Notes: a model not told the origin generated them from the sequence alone. A stretch of DNA of 58,746 bases from an uncultured Aquimarina sp. (GCA_947495425.1 CANLYR010000025.1:1-58746); one strand, 5' to 3'; shown: positions 42,396-52,713, numbered from the stretch's first letter. Translations and numbers: made by a program.

Positions 42396-44711
42396 CTATT
42401 GACCTTTGACTTTATTCTTAAACTCTTGAAACTTCCCATTTCTTTTTCGCTTAGGCCAGCTATTATTTGATGTATCTATATCTGCTGTTTCTTCGTTAGG
42501 ATCAACTATTATTTTAGAAATTGCTTTTTCTGATGATAATGCTTTTTTTACTTTATTATCATTTTTGCGCCAGATTTCTGCAGGATACGTTATGGTTTCT
42601 GAGGTACCATCTTCATACGTATATTCAACAATCAAAGGCATAACCAATCCTCCTGGTTTTTCAAAGGTTACTTCATAAAAGAATTTAGGATTCTTCATTC
42701 TTGCGCGCTCATCTTCAGAAAAATTGTCCATCAAATATTCCTTTAAAGTAGCTGCATCTTCTATTAAACCATCATTTCCTTTAATTCTCGTATAATCTTT
42801 ACTTCCTTCTTCTACCATAATGACTAAATCAGAAGGATTTGCAAACCTTAATCTTCTATCCTTGGCAGCAAACTTTTGTGCCTCTAGGGTTGGAACTTTG
42901 GATACTACGAATTTTTTTACTTCGCTTACTCCTATATCTGTATAATCTGTAGTGTAGAACCATCCTCTCCAAAACCAATCTAGATCAACTGCAGAAGCAT
43001 CCTCCATAGTTCTGAAAAAATCTTCTGGTGTTGGGTGTTTAAACATCCATCGTTGTGAGTAGGTTCTAAACGAATAGTCAAAAAGTTCCCGCCCCATTAC
43101 GGTCTCTCTAAGGATATTTAACCCGGTTGCAGGTTTTGCATATGCATTTGGGCCAAATTGATGAATATTATTAGACTGTGTCATTATGGGCGAGAGCTTA
43201 CTCTGGTTTCCGCTCATATACGGTACTATTTTTTTTGCTGGCCCGCGGCGAGAAGGATATGTTTTATCTTTTCCCAGTGCTTTAGGATACCATTCTCCAA
43301 AATCTTGTTCTGCTACATACTGTACAAAGGTATTTAATCCTTCATCCATCCATGTCCACTGTCGCTCATCGCTATTTACAATCATAGGAAAAAAGTTATG
43401 ACCGACCTCATGAATGATAACACTCATCATCCCATATTTAACTCTATCCGAATAGGTACCATCTGGATCAGGTCTCCCATAATTCCAGCAAATCATTGGA
43501 TACTCCATCCCTTGATTTTTTGCGTGTACAGAAATAGCTTTGTGATATGGATAATCAAAAGTCATTCTACTATATGATTTTAATGTACTGGCAACAGCTT
43601 TTGTAGACCAATCTTCCCAAAGAGGATTACCTTCTTTTGGGTACATAGATACTGCCATGATATCTTTACCACCAATTTTAACAGCCATCATATCCCATAA
43701 AAATCTTCTTGAGGTAGCAAATCCGAAATCACGAACATTCTCGGCTTTTAGTTTCCAGGTTGTCTTATCTTTAGAAAAGCTCTTTTCTTTGGCTACTGCT
43801 TCGTCTTGAGTAACAATCATTACAGGTTCATCATATGATTTTTTGGCTTTTTCGTAGCGACTCATCATATCTTCGGTAAATATATCTTTTCTATTGAGTA
43901 ATACGCCTGTACCATCCAAAATATGATCTGCAGGAACTGTAATATTAACTTCAAAGTTACCAAATGGTAAAGCAAATTCTCCTCGACCCCAGAATTGATG
44001 ATTCTGCCAACCTTCTACATCATTATATACAGCCATACGAGGATAGAACTGCGCAATAACATAGGCTCTATTACCATCTTCGAATTCTTCATATCCTGAT
44101 CTTCCTCGTCCATTAACATGATCATTTATATTATACCACCAATCGATAGAAAAGGTGAATTTACCTCCAGGCTCTAAATCCTTTGGCATCTCTACCCGCA
44201 TCATTGTTCTATTGATTGTGTATTGTAAAGGTTTTCCGCTGCTATTTTTTACAGCTGTAATATTAAATCCGCCATCAAATGGTTCTGAGAGGTAATTCGT
44301 TAAGAATCCCTTTGGAGTACTTGCAAGGTCAATACCGCTTCCTTGTATAAGGGGTGTTTTTGAATCCTTTGCTCGCATATTCTGATCTAATTGCACCCAA
44401 AGAAACTCTAATTTGTCTGGAGAATTATTGGTATATGTGATAGTTTCTTTGCCTGTAAGTTTTTTGTTCTCGTCATCAAGTTCTATATCCATGATATAAT
44501 CTGCTTGCTGCTGATAATATGCTGATCCAGGAGCTCCAGAAGCTGTTCTATACATATTTGGAGTAGCAAACTCATCATACAATTGCTTAAACTTATTTTG
44601 ATTTGTATGTCCCAATTCTCTGGTATTATTAGCACCTTGCTGATTTTGAGCTTGTGCAAAAATCCCCAACATAGTAAAAGTCACTGACAGGACTAAACGT
44701 ATTTTTTTCAT
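42396..44711 (-). CDS. M1-family zinc metallopeptidase, secreted
   Basis: 771 residues. A signal peptide (RLVLSVTFTMLGIFAQAQ) leads to an M1 aminopeptidase-like fold. The zinc site is HEVGH near residue 433 with the distal Glu in MDEGLNTF. The GAMEN-like exopeptidase motif is replaced by YPMICWNYG. The C-terminal region has a beta-sandwich and ends in basic residues (RKRNGKFQEFKNKVKG). It is followed in the same direction, upstream in coordinate order, by DUF6702 and two CarboxypepD_reg-like genes, a common flavobacterial grouping. Probably periplasmic. Confidence 0.92.
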   Translation of the reverse strand: MKKIRLVLSVTFTMLGIFAQAQNQQGANNTRELGHTNQNKFKQLYDEFATPNMYRTASGAPGSAYYQQQADYIMDIELDDENKKLTGKETITYTNNSPDKLEFLWVQLDQNMRAKDSKTPLIQGSGIDLASTPKGFLTNYLSEPFDGGFNITAVKNSSGKPLQYTINRTMMRVEMPKDLEPGGKFTFSIDWWYNINDHVNGRGRSGYEEFEDGNRAYVIAQFYPRMAVYNDVEGWQNHQFWGRGEFALPFGNFEVNITVPADHILDGTGVLLNRKDIFTEDMMSRYEKAKKSYDEPVMIVTQDEAVAKEKSFSKDKTTWKLKAENVRDFGFATSRRFLWDMMAVKIGGKDIMAVSMYPKEGNPLWEDWSTKAVASTLKSYSRMTFDYPYHKAISVHAKNQGMEYPMICWNYGRPDPDGTYSDRVKYGMMSVIIHEVGHNFFPMIVNSDERQWTWMDEGLNTFVQYVAEQDFGEWYPKALGKDKTYPSRRGPAKKIVPYMSGNQSKLSPIMTQSNNIHQFGPNAYAKPATGLNILRETVMGRELFDYSFRTYSQRWMFKHPTPEDFFRTMEDASAVDLDWFWRGWFYTTDYTDIGVSEVKKFVVSKVPTLEAQKFAAKDRRLRFANPSDLVIMVEEGSKDYTRIKGNDGLIEDAATLKEYLMDNFSEDERARMKNPKFFYEVTFEKPGGLVMPLIVEYTYEDGTSETITYPAEIWRKNDNKVKKALSSEKAISKIIVDPNEETADIDTSNNSWPKRKRNGKFQEFKNKVKGQ

Positions 44712-44774
44712 TTAAATGATTTTGAGTTAAGTGTATTGCCCTACAAAGTAATTGTTTTTTAAAAATTTATTGAT

Positions 44775-45281
44775 TTATTCACTAAATTTTAACATCCCTT
44801 CACTTCTACCTTTTTCCAGAATTAAACTCTTACGTTGTGTTTCTTTTTTAACATGAATAATATTTTGTTGTTCCTCAAAAAGATCCATTAAAATTTCATT
44901 TGAAACTTTTACGGTTTTTAAAGAAGCAATATTTTCTATCTCCAAATAACAAATAATGAGATCATCTTCATATTCTTTCCCCAAAAAAATAAAAGATGTT
45001 TCTTTATCATCGACAAGAAATACTAATTTTTGTTTAAGATATTTCTTTATATATGTATCCACGTTTGAGGTTTCTTTGTCAGGGTCTAGCATGATCGCAT
45101 CGTTATACCTTTTTCTCAATACTTCTTCTAAATCATCTATAAAAATTCTAGAAATTACCTGCAACGATTGTTCTTCCTCGTTGTAATCGACTTGCGTAAC
45201 ACTCACATAAAACTTGTGCACTATAAAAGAACTAAGAGAAAATATTAAGGAAACCAGAAAAAGTATTACTATTTTTTTCAT
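44775..45281 (-). CDS. DUF6702-family secreted protein
   Basis: 168 residues. Signal (IVILFLVSLIFSLSSFIVHKFY), then VSVTQVDYNEEEQSLQVISR, IFIDDLEEVLR and a C-terminal basic tail. It matches a family found upstream of M1 peptidases in flavobacteria. Function unknown; the shared neighbourhood suggests a joint envelope role. 63 bp upstream of the M1 peptidase gene, same strand. Confidence 0.85.
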   Translation of the reverse strand: MKKIVILFLVSLIFSLSSFIVHKFYVSVTQVDYNEEEQSLQVISRIFIDDLEEVLRKRYNDAIMLDPDKETSNVDTYIKKYLKQKLVFLVDDKETSFIFLGKEYEDDLIICYLEIENIASLKTVKVSNEILMDLFEEQQNIIHVKKETQRKSLILEKGRSEGMLKFSE

Positions 45282-45461
45282 ATTGGAATATTTGTAAAGC
45301 CCTAAAAATACTTAATTTTGATGTGTTGAATTAAAAAATCGTGCCAAAGTTGAGCGTATAGTATAATCCATAACCTAGGAGTAAACTCACGAGGTATGTT
45401 TCTGAAACATTTTTTTATCGGGGCAAGCCTCAGCATTAAACCTTTTATGAGGGATAAAATC

Positions 45462-46217
45462 TTAATCTATTTCTTTATGGATTTTATAGATGATTGCTTT
45501 TTGTTTAAAAAACTCTAACAAAGTAAGTCTCTTAGAACTCTCTAAAAGATTTTTGAAATAGTCATCTTCTGCACAGTAGTACATGAAATCTGACACCAAA
45601 TCCTTTGGAATCTTCAGCATCTGAGTGAAAAACGGGGTGTTAAATGCTATTTCCCCTTTTTGTACTATTTTATCCAGGTCTTCTATAGCTTTGATTCGTT
45701 TCAGTTTTTTTAGTTTTCCGTTTAGATAATTTATTGGCAAGTCTAAAACCCCTGATTTTGCTGTATAAATTCTTCTTTCAATTTGAGTGGGTTGAGGTTT
45801 ATCTCTAAAAGGAAGGTCTAGAATTCGATTATCTACATAGGGTAGTAATTCGACTACATTAATATCAGTGTCGAGATATCCTGAAAGTTCAATATTACTA
45901 ATTTTTACTTGTTCTAATTGTTCTAATGTAGGAAATAAAACAACTGTTACGCTTTCTTTTTGAAGCTGATTCTGGCTTACCACAATAGATCTGGTTTCAT
46001 ACTGAATGGATGAGAAAACAATTGAATCTCCTACAGCTGCTGGTAGTCGAAAAAATCCTTCTTCATCGTTTGTAGTACCTATTGCTTTGGTATAATTTAC
46101 AATATTAATCGCGTACCCTTGTAGAGCCTCTGCCAGAATTCTCCCCTTTAGCACCTCAGATTGCGCAAAAGTTTGTAGCGAAATAGTTATAAAAAGATAA
46201 AGTAATAATCTAGTCAT
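45462..46217 (-). CDS. Secreted protein with carboxypeptidase regulatory-like domain (copy 1)
   Basis: 251 residues: signal peptide (LLLYLFITISLQTFAQS), then an Ig-like CarboxypepD_reg domain of about 75 residues (AINIVNYTKAIGTTNDEEGFFRLPAAVGDS), and a helical C-terminal part ending LLEFFKQKAIIYKIHKEID. It resembles the next gene upstream (46323) and probably arose by duplication. Envelope location. Confidence 0.82.
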   Translation of the reverse strand: MTRLLLYLFITISLQTFAQSEVLKGRILAEALQGYAINIVNYTKAIGTTNDEEGFFRLPAAVGDSIVFSSIQYETRSIVVSQNQLQKESVTVVLFPTLEQLEQVKISNIELSGYLDTDINVVELLPYVDNRILDLPFRDKPQPTQIERRIYTAKSGVLDLPINYLNGKLKKLKRIKAIEDLDKIVQKGEIAFNTPFFTQMLKIPKDLVSDFMYYCAEDDYFKNLLESSKRLTLLEFFKQKAIIYKIHKEID

Positions 46218-46322
46218 ATGTAGTGCCTTTGATCATCAATCTATATGATTACACACAAAGATGATAATAACAAAGACTACAAAATGATTAAAGTATTACA
46301 ATGCGCTTGTGTAGACCTGCAA

Positions 46323-47111
46323 CTATTGTTCTCGATATAATTTACTTTGAAATACCAAAAACTGAATGAGATCTAATTCTTTTCCTTCTTCAAAATATGC
46401 ATTATTGAGTCCGTTATCCTCGGCAAAAAATATAAAATCATTAATTTGATCTATTTCTAGGGCTAAGAAATCCTTAAAAAATTGATCATTATACATATTT
46501 CTAACTCTTACATCAATATCAGGAGCATGTTTTTTCTTTTTGGCTTTCTCTTTTTCGTTGAATACTACTTTAAAAAGATTGACAAAGTTGAGCCCGTTGA
46601 TAAATATTTCTTCTGGTAAAGCTACATTTTCTGGAGTTGTCATCGTATCCGGTGTAAAATTATAATCGGCATCATTAATCTTATCCGATGTTTGTTTTGA
46701 AACTGTTCCTAGTCCACTTTCGGCAAAACCTATCTTTGAGACATCAACCTTTACATTTCCTAATAAGTCATAAGGTGTAACAACGACTTCATCTAATTGA
46801 TTTACAGATTCATTTAGAAAAATGTTTAACTTTTTACTTTTCACCACTCCTTTATCAACCAACACGATGAAATGTTGATATTGCATAGCAACAACTTCTA
46901 ATCTATCATTAATACCTGCATTAATTCTAAAAGCGCCATCCTTATTACTAATCGTACCCTTACTAGTACTACGGTTATAGATAACCACGCCTTCTACATC
47001 ATCTCCTATAGGGGCACTAATCTTTCCATCAATCATTACTCTAGAGGTAATTTGTGAAAAAGACAGGCTTACTATAAGACACATAAAGGCTAGGGATAGT
47101 CGTATTTTCAT
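46323..47111 (-). CDS. Secreted protein with carboxypeptidase regulatory-like domain (copy 2)
   Basis: 262 residues from the ATG at 47111, which opens a good signal peptide (IRLSLAFMCLIVSLSFSQ); an upstream TTG would hide it. CarboxypepD_reg domain: VEGVVIYNRSTSKGTISNKD, GAFRINAGINDRL. The C-terminal helical part ends LIQFLVFQSKLYREQ, like copy 1. The two copies and DUF6702 and M1 genes run on the same strand. Confidence 0.83.
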   Translation of the reverse strand: MKIRLSLAFMCLIVSLSFSQITSRVMIDGKISAPIGDDVEGVVIYNRSTSKGTISNKDGAFRINAGINDRLEVVAMQYQHFIVLVDKGVVKSKKLNIFLNESVNQLDEVVVTPYDLLGNVKVDVSKIGFAESGLGTVSKQTSDKINDADYNFTPDTMTTPENVALPEEIFINGLNFVNLFKVVFNEKEKAKKKKHAPDIDVRVRNMYNDQFFKDFLALEIDQINDFIFFAEDNGLNNAYFEEGKELDLIQFLVFQSKLYREQ

Positions 47112-47337
47112 AACTCGAATTTTTTTTGAAGATACTACATTTTTCAATATAGCCAGAAAGCTTCTACTTAAGAAAACGTTAAACTACCTTTAATAAAATA
47201 GTTCTAGAACCTACCTCATTTTTGATTCTTAGAGCAAAATTATGTAGGTCATTAATGTATAGTAATTTAGCCTAAAAATATCTTCTCAGAAGATTTCTAT
47301 ATAATAAATCGTTGCGTTACCTTTACAAAAAAAATCG

Positions 47338-48045
47338 ATGGTAAACTGTATAATTGCGAGTACTTCTACACTATACGGAACTCAACCCTTGGCATATTTA
47401 TATGAAGCGCTGACAGCCTTATATTCAAATACCGATGAGATCTTGTTTATTCCTTATGCCCGTCCTGGCGGAATCTCACATGATGAATATGCCATAGGGG
47501 TAAATAATATCTTTAAAAAGATTGACAAAAAAATAATGAGCATTCATATGTTTTCAGACCCTATTGAAGCTTTGAACAATGCTAAAGGCATCTATACTGG
47601 AGGTGGAAATACATTTCTACTGGTAAATCAATTGTATCGAAATGGGGTTTTAGAACCTTTAAAAGAAGCTATTCTTGCTGGAACACCCTATTTGGGAACA
47701 AGTGCAGGGAGTAATATTTGCGGTTTAGATATGAAGACCACCAATGATATGCCTATCATATATCCTCCTAACTTTAAAACGCTGGGAATCGTGCCTTTTA
47801 ATATAAACGCACACTATCTTGATCCTGATCCAAATTCTACACACAAAGGAGAAACTAGAGAGACCAGAATCAAAGAATTCCATACACTAAATTCACAACC
47901 CGTGGTTGGGTTAAGAGAAGGAAGCTGGCTACGAGTTAATAGCAAAGAAATTGTATTACAAGGTGAATTAACAGCTAGAATTTTTGAACAAAACAAAACC
48001 CCATACGAAATAGCTTCAGAAAGCACATTATCAAAATTAAACTAG
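47338..48045 (+). CDS. pepE: Dipeptidase E (PepE, peptidase S51)
   Basis: 235 residues. The nucleophile is Ser122 in LGTSAGSNICG; GIYTGGGNTFLL and FNINAHYLDPDP (with the His) are as in aspartyl dipeptidases. It hydrolyses Asp-X dipeptides. The next gene, glutaminase, starts 10 bp later, so the pair forms an operon for amino-acid release. Cytoplasmic. Confidence 0.93.
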   Translation: MVNCIIASTSTLYGTQPLAYLYEALTALYSNTDEILFIPYARPGGISHDEYAIGVNNIFKKIDKKIMSIHMFSDPIEALNNAKGIYTGGGNTFLLVNQLYRNGVLEPLKEAILAGTPYLGTSAGSNICGLDMKTTNDMPIIYPPNFKTLGIVPFNINAHYLDPDPNSTHKGETRETRIKEFHTLNSQPVVGLREGSWLRVNSKEIVLQGELTARIFEQNKTPYEIASESTLSKLN

Positions 48046-48055
48046 CTTCAATATT

Positions 48056-48970
48056 GTGGATTATCAAAAAATACTGGATGTCATAAAATCTGAATGTTCT
48101 TCTATGCAATGTACAGGAGAAGTAGCCTCTTATATCCCTGAGTTGGCTAAAATAAATCCAGAAAAATTTGGTATGCATTTGCACTGCATCAATTCTGGGC
48201 ATTATAGTTTTGGAGATAACGAAGAACGATTTTCTATACAAAGTATTTCGAAAGTATTTGCGCTTACCAGAGCGATGACATTATTAGGAGACGACTTGTT
48301 TAATCGTGTGGATGTAGAACCTTCGGGAGACCCATTTAATTCTTTGGTTCAATTAGAATATGAACACGGAATCCCTAGAAATCCTTTTATAAATGCTGGT
48401 GCATTAGTAATTTCTGATGTTTTAATTTCTGAATTAGACACACCAAAAGAAGACTTTTTAAATTTTATCCAGAAAATCACTAATAATCCTAGTATAGCTA
48501 TAAATCAAACTGTTTTTGATTCTGAAAAAAAATATAGTCATCGTAATGCTGCGCTACTAAATTTGATGAAATCATTTGGTAATATTAAAAATGATATCGA
48601 AACCGTTTTAGATTTCTATATATACCAATGTGCTGTAGAAATGTCTTGTAAGGAATTATCTACTGCCTTTATGATCTATGCTAACGGCGGAAAAAAGTTA
48701 ATCGAGAACACTCAGATATTGACTCCCAAAAAAGTAAAACGTATTAATGCAATCATGCAGACGTGTGGTTTTTATGACGAAGCCGGAGAATTCAGTTTTA
48801 GAGTAGGATTACCCGGAAAAAGTGGTGTTGGTGGTGGAATTGCAGCAGTACATCCGGGACAATATACGGTAACCGTTTGGAGTCCCCCATTAAACCCCAA
48901 AGGAAATTCTGAGTTGGGAATGTATGCTTTGGAACGATTGACAACTTTGACGGGATTATCGATATTTTGA
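48056..48970 (+). CDS. glsA: Glutaminase A
   Basis: 304 residues, GTG start. Serine-dependent glutaminase of the beta-lactamase-like fold: FSIQSISKVF (Ser-x-x-Lys), PFINAGALVISD, and LPGKSGVGGGIAAVHPGQYT near the end. It converts glutamine to glutamate and ammonia. Encoded right behind pepE. Confidence 0.94.
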   Translation: MDYQKILDVIKSECSSMQCTGEVASYIPELAKINPEKFGMHLHCINSGHYSFGDNEERFSIQSISKVFALTRAMTLLGDDLFNRVDVEPSGDPFNSLVQLEYEHGIPRNPFINAGALVISDVLISELDTPKEDFLNFIQKITNNPSIAINQTVFDSEKKYSHRNAALLNLMKSFGNIKNDIETVLDFYIYQCAVEMSCKELSTAFMIYANGGKKLIENTQILTPKKVKRINAIMQTCGFYDEAGEFSFRVGLPGKSGVGGGIAAVHPGQYTVTVWSPPLNPKGNSELGMYALERLTTLTGLSIF

Positions 48971-49080
48971 AATTAATTAGTGCTTTCGTAAATCAATAGA
49001 TGAGGATGAAGTACATTTTTTATATAACTTGCACTAAAAGAAAACAGATAGTTCTTTACAAATAGTAAAATCATAAATGG

Positions 49081-49854
49081 ATGGACAACCCTATTGAACA
49101 ACAACGAGAACATTTTGAAAACATCTCTGAGAAATATTTTAATGCTAGAAAATCTACTAACCATCTGTATCTAAAAAAATTAATGTGGCAGTTTTTCTTC
49201 AGGGATAAAACCGAGTTGAAAAACAAGAATCTCTCAGTTTTAGAACCTATGTGTGGTTATTCTGAGGGAAAATCTATTTTAGAAGCTAACATAGGTATTC
49301 TTGGTTCATATGAAGGCTTTGATTACAGTTCAATACTAATAAATAAGGTTAAACAAAATAACAAGGATCTCAATGTATATGTTAAAGATGTATCAACGTT
49401 TAGAAGTGAAAAAAAATTTGATATCATTATAATAATTGGTGGATTGCATCACGTCCCCTCAATGTGCGAAGAAGTAGTTCAAAACTTGAGAAACAATCTC
49501 AATGAACAAGGGGCGTTTATCGTTCTTGAACCAACTCATAATAATATTATTTTTAGAAAAATCCGTGAGCGCATCTATAATAAGAATACTTTATTTGATG
49601 AGGAAACTGAGCAAGCTTTCACGTTGAAGGAACTAAACAATTTATTTCTAAATAATGGTTATACTTTAGTTGACCAGATATATCCGGGCTTACTATCATA
49701 CATATTATTTTATAATCCAGATGCTTTTCCTTTTTTAAATATAGGCGGCAAAGGCTTAGTGAAATTAGTATTTAAAATAGATTCATTATTCTTCAGAAAT
49801 TATTTTGGCAAAAAGCTTTCCTTTGCTACACTAAGTATGTATACTTTGGATTAA
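49081..49854 (+). CDS. Class I SAM-dependent methyltransferase
   Basis: 257 residues. Motif I is LSVLEPMCGYSEGKSIL with the acidic motif GFDYSSI; motif IV is FDIIIIIGGLHHVPSMCEE. The C-terminal 80 residues contain an amphipathic helix and hydrophobic stretches (YPGLLSYILFYNPDAFPFLNI), so it may act on a lipid or lipid-linked substrate. It converges on and overlaps the GT2 gene by four bases. Confidence 0.87.
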   Translation: MDNPIEQQREHFENISEKYFNARKSTNHLYLKKLMWQFFFRDKTELKNKNLSVLEPMCGYSEGKSILEANIGILGSYEGFDYSSILINKVKQNNKDLNVYVKDVSTFRSEKKFDIIIIIGGLHHVPSMCEEVVQNLRNNLNEQGAFIVLEPTHNNIIFRKIRERIYNKNTLFDEETEQAFTLKELNNLFLNNGYTLVDQIYPGLLSYILFYNPDAFPFLNIGGKGLVKLVFKIDSLFFRNYFGKKLSFATLSMYTLD

Positions 49855-50777
49855 GTATTGGTATCTGTCTTTTTCTTTACCAAGTAAAGTGGTCTAGACT
49901 TAGTTTCGTTAAATATACGAGAAACATACTCACCAATAATAGACAAAATAAGTAATTGTATCCCGCCTAATATTAAAATAGTAATTAAAATGGAAGTCCA
50001 ACCTTCTACATTTAATCCGTTAAAATAATTGCCGATTATGAAAAGTGCATAAACTATACCTGTTACAAAAAAGATAAGTCCCAAGTATAGTGAGATTCTT
50101 AACGGCTTGGACGACATAGTAGTAACACCATTAATAGCCAATTTTATCATCTTTTTTAATGTATAGGAAGACTTTCCAGAAAATCTGGGATTGGCTTTAT
50201 ACTTAATAATACACTGATTAAAACCAATCCAACTCACTAACCCTCTAGTAAAACGATCATGTTCTTTGATACTTAAAAAAGCATCTACAGTCTCTCTACT
50301 CATTAATCTAAAATCAGCACCAAAAGGTTCTACTCTAACATCAGATAGTTTATTGATAAAAATATAAAACCATTTTGAAGTGATTTTTTTAAAAAGCGAA
50401 GTAGAAGCATCATCGAGCCTTCTTGTATTTACAATATCATATCCTTCTTCATATTTTTTAATCAATTCAGGAATCACATTTGGAGGATGTTGTAAATCTG
50501 CATCCAAAGTAACTATGATATCGCCGGATGATTTTTCTAAGCCAGCGAGTAAGGCTATTTGATGTCCAAAATTTCTTGATAGAGAGATCCCCCGCACATA
50601 ATCATAATCGAGTGATTTTTTTTCTATCTCATGATATGTATTATCTTTACTACCGTCATCAATAAAAATAACTTCACAAGTAAAATGAAAAGAATCAATA
50701 ACCTTCTTTAATTCATTAAAAAGCTCTTCGATATTACTTTCCTCATTGTAACAGGGTATGACTATAGATAGTTTCAT
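49851..50777 (-). CDS. Glycosyltransferase family 2 (DPM1/ArnC-like)
   Basis: 308 residues. The GT-A domain has VIPCYNEESNIEELF, EVIFIDDGSKDNT and LDADLQHPP. Two membrane helices follow near the C-terminus (ISLYLGLIFFVTGIVYALFII and ILITILILGGIQLLILSIIG). Enzymes of this form transfer a sugar to a polyprenyl phosphate carrier. The next gene upstream on this strand encodes a membrane TPR protein that resembles lipid-linked-sugar O-glycosyltransferases; they lie 19 bp apart and may form a donor-transferase pair. Confidence 0.9.
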   Translation of the reverse strand: MKLSIVIPCYNEESNIEELFNELKKVIDSFHFTCEVIFIDDGSKDNTYHEIEKKSLDYDYVRGISLSRNFGHQIALLAGLEKSSGDIIVTLDADLQHPPNVIPELIKKYEEGYDIVNTRRLDDASTSLFKKITSKWFYIFINKLSDVRVEPFGADFRLMSRETVDAFLSIKEHDRFTRGLVSWIGFNQCIIKYKANPRFSGKSSYTLKKMIKLAINGVTTMSSKPLRISLYLGLIFFVTGIVYALFIIGNYFNGLNVEGWTSILITILILGGIQLLILSIIGEYVSRIFNETKSRPLYLVKKKTDTNT

Positions 50778-50796
50778 TAAGTATCAATAAGTATCA

Positions 50797-52713
50797 TTAG
50801 TTGTTTCCTTTTTTAATTTCTTGTATCAATCCTGATAAATAGACTTTATTAACATTATGTCCTAATTTTTTTGCTTTTATAGCATCATTCAAAGCATCTA
50901 AATTTCTGTTCATTCTAAAACGACATAACGAGCGTATAAAATAATAATTACCATCATCTCCTTTTTGAGCAATAGCCTTATCCATAAATTTATTGGCTTT
51001 CGGATAATCCTTAGCCATTAGACTGCTATGCCCTATGAGATAATTTGGGAAAGGGTTATCAGGTGTAAGCTTACTTAGCACCAATGCATCCATAATAGCT
51101 TTATCATATTTTTTAAGCTTAAAGTATGTTAAAGCTCTTTCTTTTAGGTAATCTGGATGATCAGGAAAAAAAAATAACAATCTATCTAAATCAGGAATTA
51201 AAGAATCTAATTTGTTCATTTTCTTATACAAGGCCGTTCTATTGATGTATGCGCGTTTATAAGACGGGTTTATCGATATAGCTTTGGTCACGTGAAATAA
51301 AGCACTATCATATTGTTTTCTATTGAAATAAACCTTACCTATATTACTATGGGCCAAATAATAATTTGAATCTATTCCTATCGCTTTTTTATAATAAGAA
51401 AACGCAGTATCTATTTGGTTCTTATTTCTATAATAAAAACCTAAACTGTTATGTGCATACTGATTTTCTGGATTCACTTCCACTGCTTGAGTCCACACTG
51501 TTTTAGAATTTTTAAAAACAGAAATTCGATTAAAGGATAAGATTGCATAAGAAATCGAAAAATATGAAACTAATACCAAAAACAAGATATTGGTTGAAAG
51601 TATTTTTTTAGAATAAGATAATATCCAATATAGTAATAACGAAAAACCTATTACTGCCAAATAACTATAACGATCTGCCATAAAAGAATCTCTCAAATGA
51701 AAAAAGGAAAATGCTAAACCAAGACTTAAAAACCCTATAAGCCATAAAAAGCCAAATCTAAACACTTTATCCCTAAAAGAAATAATTACTCCAGTAATTA
51801 GTAATCCAACAACAACTAACATATTAAAAAAAGAAATATTCAATTTATCAGTGGGATAAGGATAAGAAAATGACAATTCAAACGGAAATAAAAAGTTATA
51901 GCTATAAGCTGAGATAGTTTTTACCAACAAACCAGCCTTTTCATCGAATGAAACGCTTCTATCTACAATACTTGGCCCTCCGGTTTTTGTAATTTCTATG
52001 GTTATTAAACCTAAAATTAATGCTACAACCGCCCAACATAATATTTCTACTATGAATCTTTTATTCCAAAAGAAATCAAATTTCATCATACGGATAAGTA
52101 CAAGACCCACCGGAAACAAAATAGCCTGTTCTTTCGTCAAAAAAGCAAATATAAAACAAACTAAAACAGGAATTAATCTATACTTTTCAAAATCATGCTC
52201 TATATATTTCAAATAAAACATATATCCTAAAAACATAAAGAAAACAGCATTTCTAAAAATAACAGAAATCCAACCAATGGTTTCAACCTGCATTGGATGT
52301 ATTGCAAAGAACAAAACCACAATTGTAATGAGTAACTTATCCTGAAAGATATTGTTAAAAATTTTAAACAATAAAAATACATTTAGAAAATGCACCAATA
52401 ATGCACATATCTTGAAGGCAGTTGCATTTTTACCAAATAAGTAATATAAAAATGAGTGATAAACCTCTCCCAATGGAGAATATTGTCCTCCTTGAAGTGT
52501 CGTAAATATGTTTATTACGGATTCCCAAGAAAAATTAATTACATTTTCATTCTCATATATATACCAATTATCATCGTATGTAAAAAATTCAGAGGTATTG
52601 AAAACTGGACTAAAAACAATTAAGGTAACAATGAGTATACTTAATAAAATCTTCTGTGAACTAGTATCTTGTATAATTTTTTCATAGTTCATCAAAAAAT
52701 TTTTTGTCTTCAT
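50797..52713 (-). CDS. Polytopic membrane TPR protein (O-mannosyltransferase-like)
   Basis: 638 residues. About 390 residues of membrane helices (nine or more) are followed by five to six TPR-like repeats, with patterns such as AHNSLGFYYRNKNQIDTAF and AHSNIGKVYFNRKQYDSAL. The layout is that of TMTC-type glycosyltransferases, which use dolichyl/polyprenyl sugars on exported proteins. The first lumenal loop has EFFTYDDNWYIYEN, with an acidic pair like the catalytic DD/DE of the GT-C fold. Which protein or glycan it modifies is unknown. It probably works with the GT2 enzyme next to it. Confidence 0.82.
   Translation of the reverse strand: MKTKNFLMNYEKIIQDTSSQKILLSILIVTLIVFSPVFNTSEFFTYDDNWYIYENENVINFSWESVINIFTTLQGGQYSPLGEVYHSFLYYLFGKNATAFKICALLVHFLNVFLLFKIFNNIFQDKLLITIVVLFFAIHPMQVETIGWISVIFRNAVFFMFLGYMFYLKYIEHDFEKYRLIPVLVCFIFAFLTKEQAILFPVGLVLIRMMKFDFFWNKRFIVEILCWAVVALILGLITIEITKTGGPSIVDRSVSFDEKAGLLVKTISAYSYNFLFPFELSFSYPYPTDKLNISFFNMLVVVGLLITGVIISFRDKVFRFGFLWLIGFLSLGLAFSFFHLRDSFMADRYSYLAVIGFSLLLYWILSYSKKILSTNILFLVLVSYFSISYAILSFNRISVFKNSKTVWTQAVEVNPENQYAHNSLGFYYRNKNQIDTAFSYYKKAIGIDSNYYLAHSNIGKVYFNRKQYDSALFHVTKAISINPSYKRAYINRTALYKKMNKLDSLIPDLDRLLFFFPDHPDYLKERALTYFKLKKYDKAIMDALVLSKLTPDNPFPNYLIGHSSLMAKDYPKANKFMDKAIAQKGDDGNYYFIRSLCRFRMNRNLDALNDAIKAKKLGHNVNKVYLSGLIQEIKKGNN

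Noticed and set aside
47112..47147. Upstream TTG start of CarboxypepD_reg copy 2
   Set aside because: It would bury the signal peptide that begins at the ATG at 47111.
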